Source of the DNA: a virus
Strand: one strand, 5' to 3'
DNA length: 48,401 nucleotides
Virus record (IMG/VR): IMGVR_UViG_3300015264_000010
Coordinates: 1-48,401 of that record
Positions 8,097-16,609 of this stretch are shown here, piece by piece. The translations under genes were made by a program, and so were the position numbers. How positions within the stretch are numbered: position 1 is the stretch's first letter; each line of letters begins with the position of its first letter. The notes under the pieces are model-generated. The model did no database searches. It was not told where the DNA came from and was given only the letters and a program-made list of their open reading frames with translations.

Positions 8097-10346
8097 TCAC
8101 ACCAACCGCTTTGCGTCGAACTCAAACGTGATGTGTAGCGCGTTCGTGCTGAACGCGCGCTCGAAGATATCCTTGCCCATCGCCTGAACGTCCTTGACGA
8201 TCGACTCCGCGACGATGCTCGGGATCTCAAGCCAAAGCGAGTCATGCACCTGGTTGATCAAGATACCGGGGTACGTACGGTCCACCTCAAGCATGAGGAC
8301 CGACATCATCTCTGACACGCCACCCTGCACACACGCGTTGAACGCCTTGTACGTCTTCTCACCCCAGCCGAACACCCGACGTCGGCCCGACACCAGCCGC
8401 ACGTAACCCGGTCCGCCGATGTTCGTGTCCACCTTGCGCTCACACGCTTTGGCGGTCCGCTTGAGTTCCGGATACGCGGCGTTCAGCTCATCCTGAAAGC
8501 GCCGGATGTCGCGCTCGGGGATATCCGCCTTAAGGTCCGCGTCGATCTGCTGCTTGAGCGTCCGTACGCCCGACGCGTAGATCGTGCCGAAAATGCCGCG
8601 CTTCATGCTCGTGCGAATCTGCGTCCACCGTGGATCGGTTTCGTCGATGCCAAAGATGTTCTTCGTGTTGGCATCGTGCACGTTGACGCCCGAGTTGATG
8701 ACCGCAGCTAGCGCGTGGCACTGCGATAGCCACGCAGCGACACGAACCTCTGCATTACTAGCGTCGATCTCCCATACCTCGTGCCCTGCACGTGCACGGA
8801 AAAGTTTCTTGATGCCGACAACGTCCGGCGGAATGCGCCACGCTTGCGGGACACCTTGAAGTTGTACGCGGTCCGCGCTAAGCCGACCCGAGATGGCACC
8901 CCCGCTGTATCCGTCTGCACGATCACTCTCAACCGAGCATTGCCAATAGTTCGTTCGTAGACGACCATCCCGCCCCGCCCTGTTCGGCCACGCGTCGTAC
9001 CACTTGCTACAAACGCTCTGCATGTTAGAGATGTGCGCCCAAAGCTTGGCCACCTCCCCCGCCGTACCTTGCTCGTGCGTAAGTCGCGCAACCACCTCAG
9101 CATCACAGCTTGGCGCACCCCCGTCCGTGAGCTTGATGGGCATGATGCCGAGACCGCCACTCTCCGGCGACCCAAAGAAGTACTTGCCTGCCGCAATGCT
9201 GTTGGCCGTGAACGGAAGCTGACCGACAAGCGTCGCCACCTCCGCATGCATCTTCACGGCCTGTTCTGCGCACAGGTCCGCGTCGAACCCCACGCCCCGT
9301 TGCTCCATGCGGAAGAGCGTCAAGCACTTCTCGTGCTCGCGCTCAATGATGGGAAAGTCCTTGAAGTCGATCTCGCCCATGTCGCGCATGCTGTCTTCCC
9401 GCATGACCGCCCGACACGTAAGGTCCGCGTCCTTGGCCGCGTACTTGCCCGCGATATCCCACGCCACGAGGTCATACCGCTTGCCGAGCCCCACGCCGTT
9501 AGCCTTGAGTCCTTCCTCGATGCCGTTGTCCTTGCGCTCGCCGAAGAACTTGTGCGCCACGTTGTCGAGGCTGGCCTTCTGCACAGGGTCCACGATGGAC
9601 TCCCAGAGCATGACGTCCCGCCCGAGCTGGCCGCTCAGGTCAACCCCTGCGTTTAAACACCCCTTGGCGTGCTGCCACCCCACGCACCTGGGGTCGCACG
9701 CCGCGTGGGCACCGTTGCGCAACCCCGCGAGCATGATCCACATGTCGTATTTCGCGTTAAAAAAGTCCACGCGCGAGACAAGGAACTCACACAGGTCTCG
9801 CCACCCCTGCACGCCGAAGTTCCACGGCGCACACACGCACGTCTGCGGGGGGATGTGCCGATCTTCCATCGGCCGATGTACGAACACGCACTCGGCCGTG
9901 TGCGGAATGATCTGCCACCCCAACACCGGTGTGCGTTTGGTGACCCGCTTGATGTAACGGCCCTGCTTACCGCCGATCATGCCCTGATCGAACGGGATGG
10001 CCACAGACCGCCGCTCAAGTCGCTCGTACGACCCGTCACCCATGCACCCGTCCTCGTGGTCCCCGCCCACAGGAACGCCCACCGTTGCCCCGTAGCAGGG
10101 CGGACAGATGTCCTTGGCCCACTCGTGCCATGCGAGGCTCACGATGCTCACACGGGCCTCTGGCGAGCACTTGGCGGCATCGCTGGCCCACATGCCGTCA
10201 ACGTGCAGCCCGGACGCCTCCGTATCTAGGCTGACCGCCCCGCCCACGGGCTTGACGTTGTCCGCCAGCCACGCCCCCAGCTCGCAGGCAGACCATGCCC
10301 GCATGGTGACGGTGCCGTCCGGGTTGCCGATAGCAATCTCAGGCAT
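8097..10346 (-). CDS. polA: DNA polymerase I-like family A replicative polymerase
   Basis: The ~749-residue protein has a DEDD 3'-5' exonuclease domain (SLDTEASGL near residue 44, FNAKYDMW, YAAKDADLT) and a family A polymerase domain. Polymerase motifs are A (EIDASNAEVRVAAW), B (MKRGIFGTIYASG) and C (NQVHDSLWLEI near residue 700). There is no 5'-nuclease domain, as usual for phage enzymes. The exonuclease half carries Cys/His-rich insertions (ICPPCYG with a later DGCMG; ECVFVH and QTCVC; CDPRC with KGC) that could bind metal. The ATG at 10346 overlaps the upstream stop by 8 bp; 10358 is the alternative. A GTTTAAAC site at 9651 encodes CLNAG. Confidence 0.93.
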   Translation of the reverse strand: MPEIAIGNPDGTVTMRAWSACELGAWLADNVKPVGGAVSLDTEASGLHVDGMWASDAAKCSPEARVSIVSLAWHEWAKDICPPCYGATVGVPVGGDHEDGCMGDGSYERLERRSVAIPFDQGMIGGKQGRYIKRVTKRTPVLGWQIIPHTAECVFVHRPMEDRHIPPQTCVCAPWNFGVQGWRDLCEFLVSRVDFFNAKYDMWIMLAGLRNGAHAACDPRCVGWQHAKGCLNAGVDLSGQLGRDVMLWESIVDPVQKASLDNVAHKFFGERKDNGIEEGLKANGVGLGKRYDLVAWDIAGKYAAKDADLTCRAVMREDSMRDMGEIDFKDFPIIEREHEKCLTLFRMEQRGVGFDADLCAEQAVKMHAEVATLVGQLPFTANSIAAGKYFFGSPESGGLGIMPIKLTDGGAPSCDAEVVARLTHEQGTAGEVAKLWAHISNMQSVCSKWYDAWPNRAGRDGRLRTNYWQCSVESDRADGYSGGAISGRLSADRVQLQGVPQAWRIPPDVVGIKKLFRARAGHEVWEIDASNAEVRVAAWLSQCHALAAVINSGVNVHDANTKNIFGIDETDPRWTQIRTSMKRGIFGTIYASGVRTLKQQIDADLKADIPERDIRRFQDELNAAYPELKRTAKACERKVDTNIGGPGYVRLVSGRRRVFGWGEKTYKAFNACVQGGVSEMMSVLMLEVDRTYPGILINQVHDSLWLEIPSIVAESIVKDVQAMGKDIFERAFSTNALHITFEFDAKRLV

Positions 10347-10509
10347 TGTCGGTCTCATCCGTCTCCGGCCCTAGGCCAAGCTCTTCCATGACGCGCCACG
10401 TGCGCTTGAACAAAACCTCTTGGTGCGCGTCCGCCGTGATGGCAATCATCGCCTCGTTGATGCTGGCGACCCAGTCCATGGCGTCTTGCGCGTCGTACCC
10501 GTCCGGCAT
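10339..10509 (-). CDS. Small acidic hypothetical protein (56 aa)
   Basis: Only the C-terminal 56 codons of a longer frame are credible, because the upstream part overlaps the better-supported gene at 10541-10834. The only in-frame start in the free part is ATG 10509. The product is helical and acidic, ending GLGPETDETDNA, and overlaps the polymerase start by 8 bp. No family recognised. Confidence 0.5.
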   Translation of the reverse strand: MPDGYDAQDAMDWVASINEAMIAITADAHQEVLFKRTWRVMEELGLGPETDETDNA

Positions 10510-10540
10510 CTGCGCGATGAACGGAACGCGGCGCGCCCCA

Positions 10541-10834
10541 CTACTCGGGCGTACCCCCTCCGTCGTGCTGCTTGACCCAAATCTCCGCTTTCCACTCCTG
10601 CCCTTCAACACCGCGAACCTCCGTCTGTAGGTTGTTCCACTTCTTACGTAGCTTGTTTGCCTGCACCCACGCACTTGCCTTGCCCGATGCGTACCTTCCG
10701 ATTCGTAACCATCCGTTGATGTCCGGTTCGATGTCGCGCGGAGTAACCCCCTTGCTGACACATTCGGCGTGGTACCCCGTGTCAAGATTCCAGATGAGGC
10801 TAAGTGCGTAAGCTCTGCGCGCTTGCTCATTCAC
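10541..10834 (-). CDS. First gene of the leftward arm, hypothetical (97 aa)
   Basis: It starts with GTG at 10834, and the AGGG ribosome site is separated from it by exactly one GTTTAAAC palindrome (10836-10843). It is the promoter-proximal gene of the ~35-kb leftward unit. The sequence (RRAYALSLIWNL; GWLRIGRYASGKASAWVQA) has no family I can name. An overlapping frame from ATG 10830 is rejected in favour of this one. Confidence 0.65.
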   Translation of the reverse strand: MNEQARRAYALSLIWNLDTGYHAECVSKGVTPRDIEPDINGWLRIGRYASGKASAWVQANKLRKKWNNLQTEVRGVEGQEWKAEIWVKQHDGGGTPE

Positions 10835-10835
10835 T

Positions 10836-10843
10836 GTTTAAAC
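10836..10843. promoter_or_regulatory. GTTTAAAC between ribosome site and start of the first leftward gene
   Basis: On the minus strand the order is AGGG-T-GTTTAAAC-A-GTG. Confidence 0.8.
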
Positions 10844-10893
10844 ACCCTGTTCTGTTGTCTCGGCCGCGCCATGTCGGGGCGGGCAACTCCTAT

Positions 10894-10907
10894 CTTACCA
10901 AAGTAAG
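10894..10907. promoter_or_regulatory. Short hyphenated palindrome, possible operator
   Basis: CTTAC-CAAA-GTAAG forms 5-bp inverted arms upstream of the leftward first gene. Position and symmetry suit a repressor site, but no matching regulator is identifiable. Confidence 0.3.
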
Positions 10908-11037
10908 CTCAAGATCGTGGCGTGATGTAACGACGTAACCTCCCGGGGAAAATAAGCCCCCTACCCTAAGGACGTTTGTCACGAGCCCACGAACGACCTT
11001 CCCACCACCTCACACACACATGAGAAGACGAAATACG

Positions 11038-11123
11038 GTTACATCAGTTACATCATGGCCCTTGACCTGGGGTTTTGGGGTACATCTTTGGGTACGTCAG
11101 GGGGTGCATCACTGGGTACGTCA
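11038..11123. repeat. Iteron array, 12-bp period
   Basis: Two adjacent 9-mers GTTACATCA (11038-11055) are followed by four repeats at exact 12-bp spacing, starting 11079, 11091, 11103 and 11115: GGTACATCT, GGTACGTCA, GGTGCATCA, GGTACGTCA. Reverse-strand copies with the same 12-bp spacing occur at 11193-11201 and 11205-11213. ACGGTTACATCAG near 11036 and CTGATGTAACCGT near 11192 form a 13-bp inverted repeat. Further related copies lie at 10923-10940. Confidence 0.75.
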
Positions 11124-11139
11124 GGCCCTGTAGATGATC

Positions 11140-11169
11140 TTGACATAGCCATAGATAATGGTGGATACT
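11140..11169 (+). promoter_or_regulatory. Candidate rightward early promoter
   Basis: TTGACA (11140-11145) and GATACT (11164-11169) are separated by 18 bp, directly after the iteron array. It would drive the primase-helicase arm. A second -10-like TAGGGT lies at 11265-11270 without a clear -35. Confidence 0.45.
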
Positions 11170-11305
11170 ACGGGTTCAAGATCAAAAACCTCTGATGTAA
11201 CCGTTGATGCACCCTGGGGTACACCGGACTACCCGGAATCCGCGACGCACCGGTAAGACGATGGTAGGGTGAGGCCACAGGTTCCCCATAGACGACAGAT
11301 GGGAC

Positions 11306-11313
11306 GTTTAAAC
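11306..11313. promoter_or_regulatory. GTTTAAAC between ribosome site and start of the first rightward gene
   Basis: The order is GGGA-C-GTTTAAAC-ACT-ATG, mirroring the opposing first gene. Confidence 0.8.
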
Positions 11314-11316
11314 ACT

Positions 11317-11592
11317 ATGAAGCTAATCCAGGTGTTCCCCGCGCATCCGGGCATGTACGCCGTAGACAACGATTTTCATGAGCGTGTCAGCGAGGCCCCT
11401 CACGTGCGCGCGGAACTCGTTGTTGCATGGGGCATCTACGCGACCGACATCGGACATGTCATGCGCGGTATCACGATCAACGAAGCGTCGCTCAGCGGCG
11501 AACACGTAGGTTTGGAGGACATGTGCGCACGCGCGTTTGAGCATAAGCAGTACACGAGCAAAGTTCCGGCAGACGCAATCGTCATTCGCTAG
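11317..11592 (+). CDS. First gene of the rightward arm, hypothetical (91 aa)
   Basis: ATG 11317 is preferred over an in-frame GTG at 11269 because it has a GGGA site with GTTTAAAC (11306-11313) placed between site and start, as in the opposing leftward first gene. The product (MKLIQVFPAHPGMYAVDNDF at the N-terminus) matches no family I know. It lies just upstream of the primase-helicase. Confidence 0.65.
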   Translation: MKLIQVFPAHPGMYAVDNDFHERVSEAPHVRAELVVAWGIYATDIGHVMRGITINEASLSGEHVGLEDMCARAFEHKQYTSKVPADAIVIR

Positions 11593-11601
11593 GGGTCCGC
11601 T

Positions 11602-14187
11602 ATGCCAAAGCTTGTCCGGCCGCTAGCGGTCACGTCACCCATGGTCGAGCACGCGCTGTGGTGGGCAAAGTTCTATCACCGGGTGTTCCCCCTGTGCTCT
11701 CCGGCCATGGGGCCGCACACGCACCTGAGGCAAGTAAAAGGTGAGTGGAAAGACATCCCGTGCGACCCTAAGGACGTCGGCAAGCTGCCGCTATCCGGGT
11801 TCAAGTGGGGGGACAAGGCCACCAAGGACGCGGACGTCATCCGGGGGTGGTTCGACAAGTACCCAAACGCCAACCTGGGAGGCACGCCGGACGACGGTTA
11901 TGTGTGGGTCGACGTGGACACTGAGCACCCGGAGGTCACATTCCCCGTAACGTTTAAACAGTCAACTAGTACCGCGTACAAGCACCACTTGCTGTACCGG
12001 CAGCCTAACGACCCCACCCGGCAACTTGAACAGACCCAACCCGGTAACGCCTACTGGCCCGGTGTGGATACTCGCGCGGCAGGGAAAGGCTACGTGGTGC
12101 TGTCGCCGTCCGTGCACAGCAACGGCACCCGGTACAAGGTGGCCAACCCGGTTGAGCCCAAAGAGTTTCCGGCCGACATGGTGCCGACACGCGTGCGCAC
12201 CAAGACGCGTCTTGCGGGAAAGGTCGATGGTGAGAAGACCGTTGATCGTGAGGTTGTGGACCTGCTTACCCGGGTGGCTGACGAACCGGATTCGCCGGAC
12301 CTAGGGAACATCGCGTTTGCAAAGATTGCGTCACGGCTGGCCAAAATGCTTCCTGGCGACCTGCCGATGTTCCGGGCGTGGCTACGGGCTACGAGCGGCG
12401 CGCTGACCGATCCCTTGTCAGACACCGATCTTGCCAAGCTTGAGGGTATCTGGCGCAAGACGGAAGATAAGCGGCTTGCCGATATCGCAGTTATCGTGGC
12501 CGATAGTGAGCGCGGTTGGTTATACGAGATGGGGGAAACCGGGTACTCCACAGCGGTCGGGTCCGGAGATAAGCTCGAATACGTGGCATGGTCTAACTTC
12601 CGCGTGACAGCTAAGTCGTTGGTCGACTACGGAGATCACCAAGTGTGGGTCGTAGACTTTCACAAGGCGGACGGGACCACCCTTGAGAACGTGGACTTGC
12701 CAAGCTCGGTGCTGTCATCGACCACCCGACTACGTGCGTTCTTGGTGGACCGGGGGATGTCACTTCTTGCTCCGACGTCGGACAAGCGAGGCAACCACGG
12801 TGAACGGCTGTTATGCCTCCTGCAAAGTCAGACGCACGAGCGCCAAACCGTCATTGAAAAGTACGGATGGGACGCGGCGCTGTCTGCTTTTGTCACGCCG
12901 GACAGCCTTATCCGGACGGACTCTGTTACTCCGGCCAATAACTATCTCAAGATCAAGGACGCTCAACTCAACTACGGGTTTAAGGACGGTGCGGTTGATG
13001 TACTGCGCGAGTTCCTGACGTTCCAAGACGAACACACCATGTCGCTATTCGGGGCGTTCCTCATGGTTACGCTGCTCAAAGGTCACTACTCGTGGCAGTC
13101 TCCGAACCTCGCGATTGAAGCGCACTCCGGAAGTGGCAAGAGCACGTACGTTCGGATGCTTGGGCAACTATGCGGCATCCGACGGAAGCCGGGAAAAGTA
13201 ACATACGCGGTAGCGCGTGACACGTACCAACTATCAACCAACGTGTTCAACTGGTTTGACGACGTTGAGATGGACCCCCAATGTCAAGAGCTATTTCGGC
13301 AAGCTGCCACAGGGGGGTCGTATTCGATAAAGGACCGAGACACGGGGTTTAAGGAGCGTAAAGACATCGACTTGCACGCGTCAACGGTATACAGCGCGGA
13401 GCGCATCACATTCACAGACCAAAAGGCCATGGCTGACAGGTTCGTCACGGTGTCTATGCCTAGCGCGGACACGCGGAAGTCCGCCACAGACCCGACACGC
13501 AGCCAGTGGCATGACGTCGATGCGTTCTTCAAGCGAACGCACCAAGAAGATCTAACACAGTACGCAGGTGCGCTCGTGCAGCTAGCCCTACGACACGCGG
13601 ATGTGTTCAACGACGTTGAGACCCTGACGACATCAACAAGCCGACGTGGCCAGATGGTGGCCATCATGCGTTGTGGCGCACGGGTGCTATCGGCCATCCT
13701 CGGGGACCCTGCACACACACAACGTGTTGACGAGTGGGCCGCAACGTTCGACTTCGCAGTATCGCCGTCAATCGTAGTGAACAAGGTGATCCCTCGGGTA
13801 TGGAACGCTGCACGTCAGCCGCTAACACGTCTGTACGGCACACACGGGCTGTACCCGGTGTTTTACAACGCACAGACCCGTCAATTTTGGGTATGGCCCC
13901 AGCAAACCGCCGAAGCGTGGCTAAGCGGTCCCGCGCGCAGCGACATCCGAGAAGCTAGTTTGACGGACTGTCGGGCGATCGAACTTGAGCTTGCCGCGTT
14001 GGGCGTCAAGCTAGGTAGCCCGCCCAAGACTTCGGACGGCGACGGTAAGCGTTGGACGACGCAAGTTCGGGGCAAGGGTGCGATCACGGGGACGTACTAC
14101 CCGATACCTGTTGCGTACACAGAGATGATCTACCGCGCGGCTACCGGGCACAACACGGACGACAGTCACGGGGAGACGGACGACTAG
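11602..14187 (+). CDS. Bifunctional primase-polymerase / helicase
   Basis: This 861-residue protein has an N-terminal prim-pol (AEP) domain, with the metal-binding acidic motif VWVDVDTE near residue 104 and the later GVDTRAAGKGYVVLSPS and HSNGTRYKV strands. A C-terminal helicase ATPase has Walker A SGSGKST near residue 508 and Walker B WFDDVE near 551. Such fusions prime and unwind DNA at phage forks and would work with the family A polymerase of the other arm. The ATG has GGGG 6 nt upstream. A GTTTAAAC copy at 11952 encodes TFKQ. Confidence 0.88.
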   Translation: MPKLVRPLAVTSPMVEHALWWAKFYHRVFPLCSPAMGPHTHLRQVKGEWKDIPCDPKDVGKLPLSGFKWGDKATKDADVIRGWFDKYPNANLGGTPDDGYVWVDVDTEHPEVTFPVTFKQSTSTAYKHHLLYRQPNDPTRQLEQTQPGNAYWPGVDTRAAGKGYVVLSPSVHSNGTRYKVANPVEPKEFPADMVPTRVRTKTRLAGKVDGEKTVDREVVDLLTRVADEPDSPDLGNIAFAKIASRLAKMLPGDLPMFRAWLRATSGALTDPLSDTDLAKLEGIWRKTEDKRLADIAVIVADSERGWLYEMGETGYSTAVGSGDKLEYVAWSNFRVTAKSLVDYGDHQVWVVDFHKADGTTLENVDLPSSVLSSTTRLRAFLVDRGMSLLAPTSDKRGNHGERLLCLLQSQTHERQTVIEKYGWDAALSAFVTPDSLIRTDSVTPANNYLKIKDAQLNYGFKDGAVDVLREFLTFQDEHTMSLFGAFLMVTLLKGHYSWQSPNLAIEAHSGSGKSTYVRMLGQLCGIRRKPGKVTYAVARDTYQLSTNVFNWFDDVEMDPQCQELFRQAATGGSYSIKDRDTGFKERKDIDLHASTVYSAERITFTDQKAMADRFVTVSMPSADTRKSATDPTRSQWHDVDAFFKRTHQEDLTQYAGALVQLALRHADVFNDVETLTTSTSRRGQMVAIMRCGARVLSAILGDPAHTQRVDEWAATFDFAVSPSIVVNKVIPRVWNAARQPLTRLYGTHGLYPVFYNAQTRQFWVWPQQTAEAWLSGPARSDIREASLTDCRAIELELAALGVKLGSPPKTSDGDGKRWTTQVRGKGAITGTYYPIPVAYTEMIYRAATGHNTDDSHGETDD

Positions 14188-14219
14188 CAACGCCACGTGC
14201 ACGAGTTTTTGCAAACAGC

Positions 14220-14247
14220 TTGACAACACGTGCAAGATGAGTAGTGT
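14220..14247 (+). promoter_or_regulatory. HrdB-like promoter
   Basis: TTGACA (14220-14225), a 16-bp spacer, then TAGTGT (14242-14247). Downstream sequence TTGACATGTAAGGCAAG resembles that after the 19.5-kb promoter. It lies in the 118-bp gap upstream of the L7/L12-motif gene. Confidence 0.7.
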
Positions 14248-14305
14248 TTGACATGTAAGGCAAGCGGGGGCCGCAAGGGCTACCCACGGACGATGAGGGG
14301 TCATC

Positions 14306-14770
14306 ATGCCGAACGGTTACATTGAAGCGGCAGCGGTCAAGCAACATCTTGCGACTGTCGCTGAGAGTCTTTTCGGGCAGTACAGCACCGCGCACATCAA
14401 CGATTGGGCGGATGCGATTCGCCTTGAGCTTGTGCGCCAGGCGACTACCGACCTTACCGAGACTGCGCGACAGCTCGTTACGGCGGATCTCGAATCGGTC
14501 GGGTGGGACACGACCCGCACACACAAGATCTCGGTCGTCACGGCCATCCGGACCGAAACCGGCGAAGGTCTGCGCGAGGCGAAGTACGCGTACGAGGCTG
14601 CCGTTCCCGTCGCACTCGCGAAGCACGCAACGCACGTGCTACTTCAGCTAAACGACGCGAATCAAGCCGTGACGTACGGACAGCGACAGTACGTGGACGC
14701 GTCCCACCACACCGCCGTGCTGAGCAACCTCCAAACGGCGGCGAACGACGCGGGCGAATCGCCCTTCTAA
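14306..14770 (+). CDS. Protein with ribosomal L7/L12 C-terminal-domain-like motif
   Basis: Residues about 74-98 (KISVVTAIRTETGEGLREAK and following) match the signature helix-turn-helix of the bL12 C-terminal domain (KI-V-K-VR--TGLGLKEAK). That surface binds translation GTPases in bacteria. The rest of the 154 residues is helical and not recognised. It could bind translation factors or be a DNA/protein-binding module that reuses the fold. It has its own promoter and a GAGGGG site before ATG 14306. Confidence 0.65.
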   Translation: MPNGYIEAAAVKQHLATVAESLFGQYSTAHINDWADAIRLELVRQATTDLTETARQLVTADLESVGWDTTRTHKISVVTAIRTETGEGLREAKYAYEAAVPVALAKHATHVLLQLNDANQAVTYGQRQYVDASHHTAVLSNLQTAANDAGESPF

Positions 14771-14839
14771 CCACCCCGGTACCGCGCGCACGTCGGACCC
14801 CCCATCCGGACGCACACCAGCTACAAGAGAGGCACGACC

Positions 14840-15439
14840 ATGAATCGCGATGAACTCCGCAAGCTGGCGGCTGAGCTGAACATCTCCGGCCGTGGGGCAA
14901 TGAGCAAGGCCGAGCTTGAGCAGGCCGTTACCGACGCACAGGCTGTGGGCGTGACAAACGCCGAGTACTTCGATTCCGCCATGCTCACGCCGGAGTACGC
15001 ACACCGGATGATCGAGGACTTCACACAGGCGCGGCGTGGCCACCACAAGGCCCGGACCGGCAAGCGCAGTAGCACCGTAGACCCCCGCACCCCGCGCCGC
15101 GTTGTCAAGGCCGTGCGCGCCAACGCGTCGAAGCGCTACGGGCAGAACGGTCGAGGCGAAGGTCTCAAGCACCTCAAGGAGGCCACGTACCGTCAGAACG
15201 TCGCACTGTACGGGGCGGGGTTTGAGATCCGGGAGCCAAACCCCGACGCGGAGCGACGACTGTCCTACGGGGACCGAATCCGGCATTACGCGCGCCAGAA
15301 CGGGTTTCCGCGTACCGGCGTGCTGACCACCGAGAACAGCCCCGTGCTTACGGCCCGACAGTGGCGACGCGCGAACCACAAGGCGTACGGCGTGAACTCG
15401 TTCAACGCCAAGACAGCTCGGTACCCCGATGGACGTTGA
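14840..15439 (+). CDS. Hypothetical protein with SAP/Rho-N-like N-terminus (199 aa)
   Basis: The first ~35 residues (ELRKLAAELNISGRGAMSK, then AELEQAV) look like a SAP/HeH or Rho N-terminal helical DNA/RNA-binding motif. The remainder is very basic (for example TPRRVVKAVRANASKRYG). The product may therefore bind nucleic acid. The ATG has a GAGG site 8-9 nt upstream. It overlaps the next gene by 11 bp. Confidence 0.7.
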   Translation: MNRDELRKLAAELNISGRGAMSKAELEQAVTDAQAVGVTNAEYFDSAMLTPEYAHRMIEDFTQARRGHHKARTGKRSSTVDPRTPRRVVKAVRANASKRYGQNGRGEGLKHLKEATYRQNVALYGAGFEIREPNPDAERRLSYGDRIRHYARQNGFPRTGVLTTENSPVLTARQWRRANHKAYGVNSFNAKTARYPDGR

Positions 15440-15635
15440 GCGCGAGATCGGCGATAGCAACTATCGCGGCATGCGCACGGTTGCTCGATTGGCTGCGGCG
15501 TACACGCTGCTTGAGCTTGCGCCGTTCTTCGGTGACGTCGAGTTCGGACCGGCGGACGCTGCCGTGTACGTATACAAGACCGCGTGTGACAACGGTCAAG
15601 CCGGACGACTGTGGACAATCCGGGGGGTCAAGTAA
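15429..15635 (+). CDS. Small hypothetical protein (68 aa)
   Basis: Starts at ATG 15429 inside the end of the preceding gene and ends 2 nt before the nuclease start. It has a hydrophobic helical middle (RLAAAYTLLELAPFF). No family recognised. Confidence 0.6.
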   Translation: MDVEREIGDSNYRGMRTVARLAAAYTLLELAPFFGDVEFGPADAAVYVYKTACDNGQAGRLWTIRGVK

Positions 15636-15637
15636 GC

Positions 15638-16600
15638 ATGGATGAGCTCACGGTTAGCTGGAGTGAGTTAGATACGTATCGCCAGTGCCCGTTTAAACAC
15701 CACCTCGCGTACGACCAGCGATACAGCAAGGCTGTCGACGCCGGGAGCGCGCTGGACAAGGGCCTGTTGTGGCATGGCGCGATCGAGACGCGGTACAAGA
15801 CCATCCAAGCCCATCAGGTCATGCACGAGGGCCGCATGGTGTGGGATGTTGCGTCCGAGGTCTTGGCTGCCGAGTGCCACAAAGCCGTGAACGCGTACTT
15901 GTCCAAGGCACTGCGTGACGGCGCGGACGTCGCGGTTGTCTCGCTCGTCGCGTGGATGATGGAAGGCTACGTGGACACGTACGGGCTTGACGATGGGCAC
16001 GACATCATGGGCGTAGAGACCACCCATCTTGCGCCTCTGGGGACCATCTCCGGTCCGCACGAGGGTGAGCGGACTAAGGTGTGGCTCAAGTTCAAGATTG
16101 ACCGCACCGTCCGAGACCAGTACGGCCACATCCGGGTTATCGATGAGAAGTCGTGCTCCGCGCTCCCTACCGATAGCGACTACGACTTTGCCGATCAGTT
16201 CGGCTTGTACGTGTGGGGTCTCAAGGCGCTAGGGCTTAACGTTAGGGGGGCGGTTCACAGCGCCGCTAAGACCAAGCAGAATCAAGGCGACGTCATCCCG
16301 GTCGGCCACCCCGAGTACAAGAAGAGCATGAAGGCTCAGTCCTTAGAGGACCGGTACCGGCGCACGTCGATCCACTTCACCGCGCCGCAGCTCAAGGAAA
16401 TCGCAGACGACGCGCTCGCGGACGTTCAGCAGATGTATACCAAGGCCAACCACGGACGTCGGCACACGAACAACGATACGTGCCGTTGGCGCTGCAACTT
16501 CCGCGAGGCATGCTTGTACGGCCGACGTACGGGGCGTAACAGTGATACGGTCCGGATGTTGGAACTGACCGGCTTCACACAAGAGCGCGAGAGGCACTAA
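15638..16600 (+). CDS. Cas4/RecB-like PD-(D/E)XK exonuclease with Fe-S cysteines
   Basis: The 320-residue protein has YRQCP near residue 17, a PD-(D/E)XK core (Asp in KFKIDRTV near 155, EKS in VIDEKS near 170) and C-terminal Cys residues in CRWRCNFREAC (about 282, 286, 292). This is the four-cysteine arrangement of Cas4-type 4Fe-4S nucleases. It likely resects DNA ends for recombination with the Sak4-like ATPase and SSB-like protein downstream. ATG 15638 has GGGGGG 10 nt upstream and is preferred to GTG 15611. Confidence 0.82.
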   Translation: MDELTVSWSELDTYRQCPFKHHLAYDQRYSKAVDAGSALDKGLLWHGAIETRYKTIQAHQVMHEGRMVWDVASEVLAAECHKAVNAYLSKALRDGADVAVVSLVAWMMEGYVDTYGLDDGHDIMGVETTHLAPLGTISGPHEGERTKVWLKFKIDRTVRDQYGHIRVIDEKSCSALPTDSDYDFADQFGLYVWGLKALGLNVRGAVHSAAKTKQNQGDVIPVGHPEYKKSMKAQSLEDRYRRTSIHFTAPQLKEIADDALADVQQMYTKANHGRRHTNNDTCRWRCNFREACLYGRRTGRNSDTVRMLELTGFTQERERH

Positions 16601-16609
16601 GGGGTCAAC

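Larger units (their letters stand above)
10835..11316. other. Divergent control region / candidate replication origin
   Basis: This 482-bp non-coding stretch separates the two arms. It holds GTTTAAAC sites beside both flanking genes, a short operator-like hairpin (10894-10907), an iteron array with outlying inverted copies (10923-11226), a locally AT-richer segment with a TTGACA promoter (11130-11190) and a TAGGGT box (11265-11270). Iterons beside AT-rich DNA between divergent replication genes suggest an origin and/or operator region. Confidence 0.6.

Noticed and set aside
10339-10830. Minus-strand frame of 163 codons from ATG 10830
   Set aside because: Its N-terminal part overlaps the GTG-started gene at 10541-10834, which has the better product and the palindrome-spaced ribosome site. 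Only the C-terminal 56 codons were kept.
11038-11226. Divergent region considered as an att site with nearby integrase or repressor
   Set aside because: No integrase, excisionase or repressor gene is recognisable, and the repeats look like iterons rather than a core with arm sites.
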